Below the pieces are notes generated by a model. That model was not told the origin of the DNA. It did not search any database and worked only from the letters and a program-made list of their open reading frames with translations. From JAFNAG01 sp963721405 (GTDB lineage: Bacteria; Acidobacteriota; UBA6911), in contig CAVRJA010000014.1 in assembly GCA_963721405.1 (NCBI GenBank), forward strand, positions 248,001 through 312,000: DNA of 64,000 bases, read 5' to 3'. Of this stretch, positions 18,254 to 26,440 are shown in pieces. Positions within the stretch are counted from its first letter, which is position 1, and each line of letters starts with the position of its first letter. The position numbers and the translations under genes are program-made.

Positions 18254-19762
18254 TTAGAGGCGCGAAAGGAGCGGCAGCATCACGCTGAATCTGGCCCCGC
18301 GGCCGACTTCGCTATGCACTTCGATTGTACCCCCATGATATTGCACGTTTTTCAGGCAGGTTGCCAGCCCCAATCCCGTGCCGTCGGTCCGCGTGGTGAA
18401 AAAGGGTTGGAAAAGGCGCTTGCGCACGTCTTCGGGAATTCCCGGGCCGTCGTCCTCCACCTCGAGGATCACGGCTCCTTCCACAGGATCGTGGCGCAGC
18501 CTGACGTCGATGTGCCCGCCGGCAGGCATCGCCTTCTGCGCGTTCAGCAACAGGTTCAGCAGCACCTGCTCGAGCTGCGTTTCGTCGCCGGTGAACGCCG
18601 GGATGCCCGTGAGCTTGTGCAGGCTCATCACCAGCGCCTCGTTGTTCGCTGATTTTTCCACCATCGCCATGGTGCGTTGCGCAATCTCCACGAGCAGGAT
18701 GTCGGAGTGCGCGGGGGCCTTGGGCTTGGCGTAATTCAGAAGGTCCCGCACAATCTTGTCGATCCTGCCGACCTCGTGAAGCACATCTCCGAGGATCTCG
18801 CGGTGGATGTCGGTCGCGGGGACAGAATCGCGAATGACCTCGATTGCCCCCTTGATTCCTGCCAGCGGATTCTTGATTTCGTGCGCCAGGCCGGCCGAGA
18901 GCTCTCCGAGTGTCGCCAGATGAGCGGCGTCCGCCAGCTGTCCCTCCATGTTCCGGTAGGCGGTCACATCCTTGAGCACCGCAGAGGCGCCGATGATCTG
19001 CCCACTCTCGTCGCGGATCGCCGTGCGCGTGAAGATCACCTGGATCCGCCGGCCATCCTTGGTGATCCGCTCGGTCTGAAAGCTTCGCACCGCGCCGAAA
19101 GCCCGTACTTTTTCGGCGAGTTGCTTCAGCTCCTGGGCTTCGCGCAGCTCCGGCGTCAGGAGAATGCTGATCGACTTGCCGATCATTTCCGCTGCACTGT
19201 ACCCGAAGATCGCTTCCGCACCCCGATTCCAGGAGGTCACGATGTCTTCGGGATCCAAGGTCATGATGGCATCGGCAGAGTCCTGGAGGATATTGGCCAT
19301 GAAACGATTCTTTGTGTTCAGCTCGTCTTCCAGCCTGCGGATGGCCGAGAGGTTCCGAGCCACTCCAATCGTGCCCAGAATCCTCCCGGATCCGTTCTTA
19401 ATGCAGGAGGCCGAAAGCGCGACCGGAGTCCGCCGACCGGATGCCGAGAGGAATTCGGTCAGGTAGTTGCGAAACCTGCCCGCTTCCTTGAGCTGCCGCA
19501 TTATCCGTTGGGCCTCCGCGACGCCGCCCGCATAGAATTCGCTTATCTGGCGGCCGTTGGGTTCGCCCGGTAACAGACCCAGCATGTCGCAAGCCGCCGC
19601 ACTGCAGAAAATAACGCGCCCTTTGGCATCGGTGGTGATCACCGCGTCCAGCGAAACCTGCTCCAACTCGCAACCCAGCTCACTGATCGATCTGAAGCAG
19701 CGTGCGATGTGTTCATTAACGCTGTGCCTTCCAGCCGAATTCGACCCATTGCGAGGAGACAT
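18254..19762 (-). CDS. PAS-domain sensor histidine kinase (NtrB/AtoS-like, cytosolic)
   Basis: The 502-residue kinase has no membrane segment. It carries two PAS domains (about residues 40-150 and 165-285), a HisKA domain with the phospho-acceptor in LAHEIKNPLAGIKG, and a HATPase with N-box LLNLLLNAQKA and G-boxes DDGPGIPE and TDGTGLGLA. It should sense a cytosolic signal through PAS and phosphorylate the sigma54 regulator encoded 5 bp downstream. The ATG at 19760-19762 is preferred; a TTG at 19834 would add 24 residues. A TATAAT motif reading toward the gene lies at 19843-19848. Confidence 0.9.
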   Translation of the reverse strand: MSPRNGSNSAGRHSVNEHIARCFRSISELGCELEQVSLDAVITTDAKGRVIFCSAAACDMLGLLPGEPNGRQISEFYAGGVAEAQRIMRQLKEAGRFRNYLTEFLSASGRRTPVALSASCIKNGSGRILGTIGVARNLSAIRRLEDELNTKNRFMANILQDSADAIMTLDPEDIVTSWNRGAEAIFGYSAAEMIGKSISILLTPELREAQELKQLAEKVRAFGAVRSFQTERITKDGRRIQVIFTRTAIRDESGQIIGASAVLKDVTAYRNMEGQLADAAHLATLGELSAGLAHEIKNPLAGIKGAIEVIRDSVPATDIHREILGDVLHEVGRIDKIVRDLLNYAKPKAPAHSDILLVEIAQRTMAMVEKSANNEALVMSLHKLTGIPAFTGDETQLEQVLLNLLLNAQKAMPAGGHIDVRLRHDPVEGAVILEVEDDGPGIPEDVRKRLFQPFFTTRTDGTGLGLATCLKNVQYHGGTIEVHSEVGRGARFSVMLPLLSRL

Positions 19763-19970
19763 AACCTCACGCCATCCGCCGGTGTCCCGCTTGTCTTGCG
19801 GGCTGCATCGCTGTTTTATCAATTTATGATTCAAGGCGCCAATTATACTCGTGATTCCTCAGGATTGCGCCCGTGAGATAGTTAGACGCCCGGTGCCGAA
19901 GCCCTCAGTCCACGCCGGGAATTCATTCGCTCCTTCCCAACCATAACTATAGACCATTTTGCGGCAGGTT

Positions 19971-20033
19971 TGGGTGAAATTGCTGTGCTTGTGGGTTTTG
20001 TCACCCATTCGAGTGTTTAATTTGCTTACACTC
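19971..20033. promoter_or_regulatory. Candidate enhancer region for the sigma54 regulator
   Basis: Two inverted repeats lie 75-140 bp upstream of the sigma54 promoter: TGGGTGA at 19971-19977 with TCACCCA at 20001-20007, and GAGTGT at 20011-20016 with ACACTC at 20028-20033. The distance and dyad symmetry fit upstream activator sites of NtrC-type proteins. Assignment is inference. Confidence 0.45.
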
Positions 20034-20106
20034 AATGTGTTGTGGCGGTTAAATAAGCCATTGTAAACAAGCGGGATAAATCAAGCGGCTTTTGGCAGGG
20101 GAGGCG

Positions 20107-20121
20107 TGGCACGACAGTTGC
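20107..20121 (+). promoter_or_regulatory. Sigma54 (RpoN) promoter, -24/-12 type
   Basis: TGGCAC-gacag-TTGC matches the sigma54 consensus (TGGCAC-N5-TTGC) exactly, with GG at 20108-20109 and GC at 20120-20121. Transcription should start near 20132-20134 on the plus strand, away from the sigma54 regulator pair. Confidence 0.85.
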
Positions 20122-20132
20122 GTATTAATATC

Positions 20133-20263
20133 TTTGGATAGAGCAAATTACAACCCTAAGAAGGAGAATCGTTCCGACATACAAACCTCCTTTCCACCCT
20201 TAATACCCACCTACACCCGAGCGGCGCCCTTTCTCTTCCCGGGGAAAGGGCGCTGATTTTTTT
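20133..20263 (+). ncRNA. Putative sigma54-dependent small RNA, about 130 nt
   Basis: Between the perfect sigma54 promoter and a strong intrinsic terminator there is room for a transcript of about 130 nt only. It contains no ATG or GTG-started frame; the single long frame (TTG 20134 to TGA 20256, 40 codons) would begin at the transcription start without a ribosome site. The transcript has AAGGAG at 20161-20166, able to pair with CTCCTT in the segment 20186-20193 (CCTCCTTT), and a C-rich single-stranded tract after it. CCUCCUUU equals the anti-Shine-Dalgarno end of 16S rRNA, so the RNA could pair with ribosome sites of target mRNAs. All function is inferred. Confidence 0.6.
20224..20263 (+). 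terminator. Rho-independent terminator of the small RNA
   Basis: A perfect 10-bp stem, GCGCCCTTTC at 20224-20233 and GAAAGGGCGC at 20244-20253, with a 10-base loop and a run of seven T at 20257-20263. Confidence 0.9.
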
Positions 20264-20280
20264 GTCCGACGATCTCCCCT

Positions 20281-20513
20281 AGCTAGTTTCTATCGCGACA
20301 CTCAATCATTGTCCTGCTTGGTCATGGACGTGGACTTGGACCTCGACCTGGACGTGATCAGCCTCTCTTGATGTAACTTATCGCGAATGCGGCACTTATA
20401 TCGGACCACAGGTATTTGCCAGGTCTACGTCCACGTCGAGGTCCAAGTCCAAGTCTAGGTCCAAGTCTAGGTCCAAGTCAGAAGACCTTGGGGTTTCGCG
20501 ACAGAAACTGGCT
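20281..20513. repeat. Family A2 element, copy 2 (GGACNT interior)
   Basis: Ends AGCTAGTTTCTATCGCGACA at 20281-20300 and its imperfect complement at about 20491-20513. Inside are direct GGACNT units (about 20325-20355) and ANGTCC units (about 20420-20478), around GCGAATGCGGCACTTATAT. It is inverted relative to the homologous copy at 14866-15086. Confidence 0.8.
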
Positions 20514-20613
20514 AATAAGTGTCTCGTCATCTGCAACTTGGGCGCACAAGATAACCGAGCGGAGAAGATCGCGAGTGGGACTTTGAGGAGTATTGAGCGG
20601 GGAGTCCGCGGTT

Positions 20614-20643
20614 CCTCCTCCGCTCTTTTCAGAGCGGAGGAGG
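20614..20643 (-). terminator. Perfect 12-bp hairpin after the porin gene
   Basis: CCTCCTCCGCTC at 20614-20625 and GAGCGGAGGAGG at 20632-20643 with a six-base loop, 42 bp after the stop of the minus-strand porin gene. There is no T tract, so it may stabilise the mRNA end instead of terminating. Confidence 0.5.
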
Positions 20644-20684
20644 TCTTCCGTTTGCCGCAAGCCCTTGGCAGGGGCCGCTTTGGC

Positions 20685-22784
20685 TTAGCGGGTAAAAACC
20701 AGCGAGAAGGTCACCAGGTGGCTCTTGTAGGTTTCAAACCCGAAGAGCTTATCGGTGTAACCGAAATACTGCCAGGTCGGTTTCAGGGCGAAGTTTGCGC
20801 CAAATGGTATCCAGAGCGAGGCGTACGGCTGATGGAACTCGATCGGAGCGGTGCCCCGGTTGATGACGCCGCGATAGCCCAACTCGAGCTTTGAGGAACG
20901 ATAGATGCCGACCGCCATGCGGCCCCCGAAACCGGATACGCGCTCGTCGAAGATGGAGCGAGCGGTGAGGAGGTTCTGAGGAAGGACGATGGAGAAATCG
21001 GAAAGCAGCTTGGAGCGGGAGTAGTCGACGCTGATGTTGAAGCGTTCACTGGGCTCGTAGCTCAAGCCTGCCGTGTAGTTCTTGTTGTGAGCCTTGAACG
21101 CGGTGTCGATGGCGGGATCGGAATTGCGCTGGACGGAGACCCTGCCGTTGAAGCTCAGGCCCTTCCATGAACCGACCCGCCAGTCGAAGTTGAACTGGTC
21201 CCAGTTGAACAGATCTGTCCGTGTGATAGGGGCGTTGGTCTTGGTTTTTTCGTAGTCCAAATCAAGACGAAGCCAGCGGCCCGGGCGGTAGACGAGCCCG
21301 ACGAGAGCGGCCCTGCGAGAATGGTTGGTGTCTGCGATGTCGTCGGAATCGTTATTGTGGACATCAACGTAGGTATAGCGATGACCCCCACGGACGGCGA
21401 AACCGCCGCCGAGATCATACTCCAATTCAGCCTGATTGCGGACCTCGTTGTAGATAAATTCGGTGTCGAGCTGGCTCTGGGAAAACGCATTCCCTGGCGT
21501 GCCGGGACCGAAAAGCGAGGTGGCATTGACGAAGAAGGTCGACAGCAGGCCGGCGCCGGAGATGTGATAATCGAGGGTATCGACCGAATCCGTGAGCGTG
21601 AGTCGGGAGAACGGGGAATACTCGATGAGGAACGCGCCGTTGTGATTGGGCTTCTTGGCGCGGCCGCTGAAGCTGTCGTTGGCGGAGCCGTAGACGAGGA
21701 AGTCTTCCAGAGAAATGAGATTTCCAGAGCGGCTTTCACCGAGAGCGGATTCGACATCTCCCATGGTGTACAGATAACGGCCGGTCATGCGGAGGTTCTG
21801 GAAGGGAGAGAACTTCGCCAGAATCTTCGTGGTCGGCAGTTTGGTTTTCCCGAAGTAGGCGCGGGAGAGTGAGTCGAGGGAAATGACCTGGCCCATGAAT
21901 GGCCTCGTGCCCTCGTTGCCCTGCGGCTGATCGGCGTCGGTGACGGTCGTGTGATTTCTGAGAGTGCGGTAGCCCTGCTCGACCGTGATGTTGAGGGTGG
22001 AGAAGTTGAACTGGAGGCCGCCGTGGAACTCGTTGGAGGCGTAATCCCAGCGGGTGTGGAGCAGGAACTCATTGCCGGTGGACTCGACGGTGGTGAAGCC
22101 GGGGCCGGCGGAGGTGTTTCGCGAGAATCCGACGAAGGGGACGATCCTGCGATTGGGGAACAGGCGCAACTCGATGTTGGACATACGATTGTCGACGTTC
22201 AGTTTATGCTGGGCAAAGGTGTTGCCCACCCGGTCGAGCTGCGGATTGGCGAAGTTGGAAATGAAATTGTAGTAGTTGAGGTTACGGTAGCTGGCCCGGA
22301 AGTCGTAGAGATCCGAGCGGCTGATGTTGATCCGTGCGGTGTTGTACGGGTCGCCCCAGTTGCTGACTGACAGGTCCAGCCGGTCAAAGAGGCCGGTACC
22401 CGGCGCCGAACGCAGCGACACGTATGAGTTCAACAGCCGGGCGCCCTCGAAGAGGTTGACCTGGCTGCGGTACATCTGATCGTTGCCGTCGATGCCGGAC
22501 GAGAAGCGATAACCGACCTCGAAAGAGGAGTGGCCCTGGTAGGCGCCGAAGGTAAAACCCTCGGTGCCGGCCGGCTGCGCGGGAGCGGCGGCTTGCGCGG
22601 CCTGCTCCTTGGCAGCTGCCTTGTCGGCAGAAGCGTTCTCGGCGGGAGCAGCCGCTCCGGCGGTCGAAGACTGGGCCGGGAGCGGATGCAGGGTGCCGGC
22701 AAGCAGAACCAGTGCAAGCACGGAGAGGCCGACGACAGCGAATCTCGAGCAGATCGGCTTGCGAACACGAACATTGGTATACAT
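20685..22784 (-). CDS. MtrB/PioB-like outer-membrane beta-barrel of a porin-cytochrome conduit
   Basis: The 699-residue protein has a signal peptide (residues about 15-38), an Ala/Pro/Gln-rich linker (about 40-72) and then a long series of alternating-residue beta strands with aromatic girdles ending in the outer-membrane signature SHLVTFSLVFTR (terminal strand with aromatic next to the end). Length and layout fit the MtrB family (about 680-700 residues), which forms the 26-strand barrel that sheathes an MtrA-type decaheme cytochrome. It lies 23 bp after the MtrA-like gene, as the third gene of the operon. AGGAG precedes the ATG. The N-terminal CXXC motif of Shewanella MtrB is absent, as in several other lineages. 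Confidence 0.8.
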   Translation of the reverse strand: MYTNVRVRKPICSRFAVVGLSVLALVLLAGTLHPLPAQSSTAGAAAPAENASADKAAAKEQAAQAAAPAQPAGTEGFTFGAYQGHSSFEVGYRFSSGIDGNDQMYRSQVNLFEGARLLNSYVSLRSAPGTGLFDRLDLSVSNWGDPYNTARINISRSDLYDFRASYRNLNYYNFISNFANPQLDRVGNTFAQHKLNVDNRMSNIELRLFPNRRIVPFVGFSRNTSAGPGFTTVESTGNEFLLHTRWDYASNEFHGGLQFNFSTLNITVEQGYRTLRNHTTVTDADQPQGNEGTRPFMGQVISLDSLSRAYFGKTKLPTTKILAKFSPFQNLRMTGRYLYTMGDVESALGESRSGNLISLEDFLVYGSANDSFSGRAKKPNHNGAFLIEYSPFSRLTLTDSVDTLDYHISGAGLLSTFFVNATSLFGPGTPGNAFSQSQLDTEFIYNEVRNQAELEYDLGGGFAVRGGHRYTYVDVHNNDSDDIADTNHSRRAALVGLVYRPGRWLRLDLDYEKTKTNAPITRTDLFNWDQFNFDWRVGSWKGLSFNGRVSVQRNSDPAIDTAFKAHNKNYTAGLSYEPSERFNISVDYSRSKLLSDFSIVLPQNLLTARSIFDERVSGFGGRMAVGIYRSSKLELGYRGVINRGTAPIEFHQPYASLWIPFGANFALKPTWQYFGYTDKLFGFETYKSHLVTFSLVFTR

Positions 22785-22807
22785 GGCTTTATCTCCTGCC
22801 TCTGGTT

Positions 22808-23737
22808 CTATTTAAAGAACAGACGGTCGAAGTTGGAGCCGTGGATCATAACGTGACAGGTCGTACAATTCCGGTACGTCGGGCTGTTCAGGTTATGGAA
22901 CGACGGCGGCTGGGAAGTAAGGACGCTCCTGTTCAGGGGAGTCCTCGCGTGACATTCGAGACACAAGGAAGTCATGGTAGAGCGCACCAGCAATTTGGCG
23001 TTATTCGAGCCGTGAGGCTCGTGGCAGCCCTGGCAGCCACGCAACCGGATCGCAGGGTGTTCGAAGACGAATGGGCCCTGATTCTCGGTATGGCACTTGG
23101 TGCACATCTGCTCGCTGGTAAGGTTGGTGCGGAGCAGGCGGCGGTCGATGCCGGAGTGAGGCTGATGGCAGTCGGTGCACTCCATGGCGCCTTCCTTGAC
23201 TCTGTGGTGGAAGGGTTTGGAGAACTCGGATTTCTGAAGGGTATGGCAGCTCAGGCAGAGGGAGGTGGGCTTGTCCTTCAGCGAGCGGGTCATGACGGCG
23301 CTCTTGTGAGTACTGTGGCAATCGGCGCAGTCGAGGCCCTGTTTGGCGTGCGTGCTGGCGTTAAAGCCGGTGACCTCATGGTCCTTTTTGTGGCACGCCA
23401 GGCACTGCTGGTTGTAGGTCTTGACGGTCTTACCTTTGAACCCGATGATCTTGGTCTTGTCGCCGCCACCGTCGATGTGCGCTTTGCCGGGGCCGTGGCA
23501 CGACTCGCAAGGATTCTCGACCTTGTAGCTTGGGCTTTTCTCGAGAACCATGTGCGGGTTCGTGCCGAAGGCTTTGACGACGTCCTCGTGACAGGCGGCG
23601 CAGTCTTGCATCGTGGTTTCGGCCTTTTGGGGCAGGGCCCCGGCCAGCGACCCGGAAGGGAAGCTGGCCAGGACCCCGACGACTAGAGCTGCCACGGAAG
23701 ACGCGAGCAGGAATTTGGAACCGCGAGTTAGTGTCAT
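22808..23737 (-). CDS. MtrA/DmsE-like periplasmic decaheme c-type cytochrome
   Basis: The 309-residue exported protein carries exactly ten CxxCH heme-binding motifs, in order CAACH, CESCH, CLACH, CADCH, CLSCH, CTDCH, CTKCH, CQGCH, CLECH and CTTCH. Size and heme count match MtrA (about 330 residues, ten hemes), the wire that fills the MtrB barrel and carries electrons from the periplasm to the cell surface. A signal peptide ends near SGSLAGALP. The ATG at 23735-23737 is preferred because GAGG lies before it and it gives the signal peptide; in-frame upstream sequence lies in the preceding gene. It is flanked by the MtrC-like and MtrB-like genes, 10 and 23 bp away. Confidence 0.9.
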   Translation of the reverse strand: MTLTRGSKFLLASSVAALVVGVLASFPSGSLAGALPQKAETTMQDCAACHEDVVKAFGTNPHMVLEKSPSYKVENPCESCHGPGKAHIDGGGDKTKIIGFKGKTVKTYNQQCLACHKKDHEVTGFNASTHAKQGLDCADCHSTHKSAVMTRSLKDKPTSLCLSCHTLQKSEFSKPFHHRVKEGAMECTDCHQPHSGIDRRLLRTNLTSEQMCTKCHTENQGPFVFEHPAIRLRGCQGCHEPHGSNNAKLLVRSTMTSLCLECHARTPLNRSVLTSQPPSFHNLNSPTYRNCTTCHVMIHGSNFDRLFFK

Positions 23738-23747
23738 TAGTTGTCCT

Positions 23748-25814
23748 CTATCGAGCGTGGATCTTGGATACCGCGTGGTCCGCGCTTTCCTTGTGGCAGA
23801 CCTCGCAGGACTCAACCTGCATTCCGCCAAAAGCAGTTGTGTTGATAAACGCATGAGCTGCCGTCGTAACGGCGTCATGGCATCCGAGGCAAGCCGCAGC
23901 GATCGGCATGGTCGGACTCCAGTAGTTCTTGGGGGTTGCCGTGGCAACCGTGCCCGCCGCGACAGGTACCGTGTAGCTGGTGCCTACATGGCAGGCGTTG
24001 CAGTTGCGGCGGTCTCCAGGATACAGCACTTCTTTGAAGCTGGTGTTGCCGATCTTGTAATCGCCGGTGAGTTCTTCACCGGTGTGGATCTTGTGAACCA
24101 TCCACTGCATCGAGACCGATTCCGCAGCCGCCCCGCTGCCTGCGACGAGCGTCGGATTGTGGCATACCACGCACGATTCGATGGTGTTGCGGTTGCTGCC
24201 GTGCAGCTGCAGTTTTTCATGGCACTTGTTGCAGTTGGCCAGTGAAACGACCGCGCGCCTCGGGGTTACCGTCGATCCCGTCACCGCAAAATACTTCACA
24301 ACATTGTCCATGGCATCCCGCTGGGTTATTGTCTGCGTAGGATCGCCGTTCTTGATGAGTGTAGCAGTCAGGCGTCCTTCAAACTGCATGGCCCAGGTGC
24401 CGGTCGCCGTGGCCGGGACCTTGATGGTCTTGAAGGTATAGCTGTAAGCTCCACCTCCGATGGAAGTTGCACCGGAGATAGTCTCTGTAATCCTGGTGGT
24501 GTAGTCCGCGGTCGGCCCTGCCAGATTGGCGGAGAACCTACCCAGCGATCCGCCGAACGCCGCCGGATCCATGGCGTTTCCGTTCCTGTCGGTGATCTTG
24601 AACTGGACCGTCGGATTCTGGCCCGGAGCCGTGTTAGTGAGGCTCAGGACATTGAGCTTGGGCATCTGGAGCTGAGCCGACTTGTAGGGAACGGTGTGAG
24701 CGCCGGCAACCGAAACGTCGTATTCGAACTCGCCTTGCGGCTGGTGGCACGAAGCGCACTCGGAGTTGTCGGAATAAGCGCCCGCAGCGTGATTCTCGCC
24801 GGTCGCGAAATTGACGTTATCGTGGCAGGAACCGCAGGCCTCGATGCTCGGCTGCAGCAGCCAGGCGTTCCTCTGCGCTGCATCCTTGTGGCAGGTCTGG
24901 CAATTGCGGATATCCTGCGGGTAGCCGATGTTGGAGAAGTCGTTGACCGACTGGCTGTTGCCGATGATGATGTACGGCTTGCCCGCGAGCACGCTCGGAA
25001 GGTTCTTGCTCATGTGGACCTTGTGGATCAACACCTTCATGTCCTGGCTCTCGCCCGTGTCCGGGTCAATCGTCTGCGGCGAGTGGCACAATATGCAGAT
25101 CTGCACTTCGCGCCGTCCGGTTTCGCCGTGAAGCGCCAGCGGATCGTGGCACTGGTTGCAGCTCTGGGTGAGCACTACCTGGTGGATCTGCTTCACGGCT
25201 GAGCCGTTCGGCACGAAATCCTTGGTCGGGTTCGATACGTAGAAGCTCAACCCGAACTCCCTCAGATCGCGCCGGCCGTAGATTCCCAGCGTGTGGGTCA
25301 GGGACGTGTTGTAATTCGCAGGCAAGGCGGTGGCGAACTTGTAGGTGTAAAGACCGTCGCCGGTTTGCGTCCAAACCCCGCCGGCGGGATCGGCACCGGC
25401 CTGCACGGCCGTCACGTTCGTGATCGGGCTTTTCACTGTGCGAGTCGTGTACGCGACATAATCAGTAACTTCCCCCCGCTGGCTCGCCGGCAGGTAGGCC
25501 AGGATGAAACTGGAACTGATTGCGCCCGGTGTCAGCACGCCCAGCCGGTCCAAAGGCTGATCCATGCTATCCGTATACTTCACCGTCACCAGCGGTTTGC
25601 GATCGGCCGGGATGGTAATGTCCACGATCGAGATCTTGAGCCCGGGACGAATGTACGCTACCTCGTCTGCAGACAGGTAATTAGCCTTCTCCAGAGCGGT
25701 GTTGGTCCGCGTGCCTTCGTTTTCCTCAACGAGGGCAGCGATTGCAAAAGTAGTGGCCATGAAGAACAGCAGGAACAAAATCCCCACCTTCGCGGCCCGA
25801 TTCCTGATTCTCAT
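23748..25814 (-). CDS. OmcA/MtrC-family decaheme c-type cytochrome
   Basis: The 688-residue exported protein has ten CxxCH motifs in two groups of five: Cys at residues 219, 240, 305, 327 and 353, and at 528, 548, 605, 642 and 670. Each group follows a beta-sandwich region (about 55-200 and 380-515). This two-pentaheme, two-barrel order is the architecture of MtrC and OmcA, the extracellular terminal reductases for metal oxides, flavins or electrodes. The signal peptide (residues 1-26) lacks a lipobox, so surface anchoring must be through the MtrAB-like partners or another route. GGAGG precedes the ATG at 25812-25814. It is the first gene of the conduit operon. Confidence 0.9.
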   Translation of the reverse strand: MRIRNRAAKVGILFLLFFMATTFAIAALVEENEGTRTNTALEKANYLSADEVAYIRPGLKISIVDITIPADRKPLVTVKYTDSMDQPLDRLGVLTPGAISSSFILAYLPASQRGEVTDYVAYTTRTVKSPITNVTAVQAGADPAGGVWTQTGDGLYTYKFATALPANYNTSLTHTLGIYGRRDLREFGLSFYVSNPTKDFVPNGSAVKQIHQVVLTQSCNQCHDPLALHGETGRREVQICILCHSPQTIDPDTGESQDMKVLIHKVHMSKNLPSVLAGKPYIIIGNSQSVNDFSNIGYPQDIRNCQTCHKDAAQRNAWLLQPSIEACGSCHDNVNFATGENHAAGAYSDNSECASCHQPQGEFEYDVSVAGAHTVPYKSAQLQMPKLNVLSLTNTAPGQNPTVQFKITDRNGNAMDPAAFGGSLGRFSANLAGPTADYTTRITETISGATSIGGGAYSYTFKTIKVPATATGTWAMQFEGRLTATLIKNGDPTQTITQRDAMDNVVKYFAVTGSTVTPRRAVVSLANCNKCHEKLQLHGSNRNTIESCVVCHNPTLVAGSGAAAESVSMQWMVHKIHTGEELTGDYKIGNTSFKEVLYPGDRRNCNACHVGTSYTVPVAAGTVATATPKNYWSPTMPIAAACLGCHDAVTTAAHAFINTTAFGGMQVESCEVCHKESADHAVSKIHAR

Positions 25815-26362
25815 AATACCTCCAAATAAAGCTTTATTCTCCCGTTGACAGCACAACCCCAAAAAATGCTGAAGTGTCGCGTTAAAGTAAGCAATTTTCA
25901 AACCTCTGTCGACAGATTTTTAAAAGTGATGTAAATTTCATCAGTTGAATATGTTGCAGTCTTAAACACAGGGCCGGCAAATGGACGTCCCGGGCATATC
26001 TGGGTGATATCCCACAGTGTGTGGGCGTAACACCTCGGAGAAACCCCAGGCATCCTGCCCTGATGCCGGGAGTCCGACCGACGCAACAACAAACGAGTCA
26101 AATAATTATCGGAAAATTGATTATCTAAATAGTGCTCAGTTTCGATTATTGGCCCCAATTTTTGGTTTAAGCGCCGTTCAGGCGTCAAAAGACCCTTCCG
26201 CGGGCTGAACAAAACACGACCGGCTGTTCGAGCGTTTAACAGTGCGCATGACACGGTAGCGATCAATCCCAGGCATTTGGGGACTATCGGAATTTGCAGG
26301 TGGGTACATCAATGTTTCTCGGAAACGCGGTCAGAGCGAACTATTCAATGATCAGACTGGGT
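25815..26362. other. Divergent intergenic region between cytochrome and pst operons
   Basis: No gene is supported. The region is AT-richer than its surroundings and must hold the minus-strand promoter for the cytochrome operon and part of the plus-strand pst promoter. I found no sigma54 site here. Confidence 0.4.
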
Positions 26363-26380
26363 CTTAATCAAATCTTAACC
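26363..26380 (+). promoter_or_regulatory. Candidate Pho box
   Basis: CTTAATC-AAAT-CTTAACC: two 7-bp direct repeats with a 4-bp spacer, the spacing of PhoB boxes, 61 bp before pstS. The bases differ from the E. coli CTGTCAT unit, and the PhoB homologue encoded in the same operon is the expected binder. Further TTAA-containing half-sites follow. Confidence 0.45.
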
Positions 26381-26440
26381 GGAAGATCGTCAAAGGTTAA
26401 AAAAGTTCGGCAAAAATGATCATTCGCCCAAGGAGGCAAC

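Noticed and set aside
20134..20256. 40-codon TTG-started frame in the sigma54 transcript
   Set aside because: It starts at the predicted transcription start without a leader or ribosome site, and its end is the terminator stem, so a non-coding RNA is favoured.
25898..26266. 122-codon minus-strand frame before the cytochrome operon
   Set aside because: No ribosome site, no recognisable fold, and it overlaps the region expected to hold promoters.
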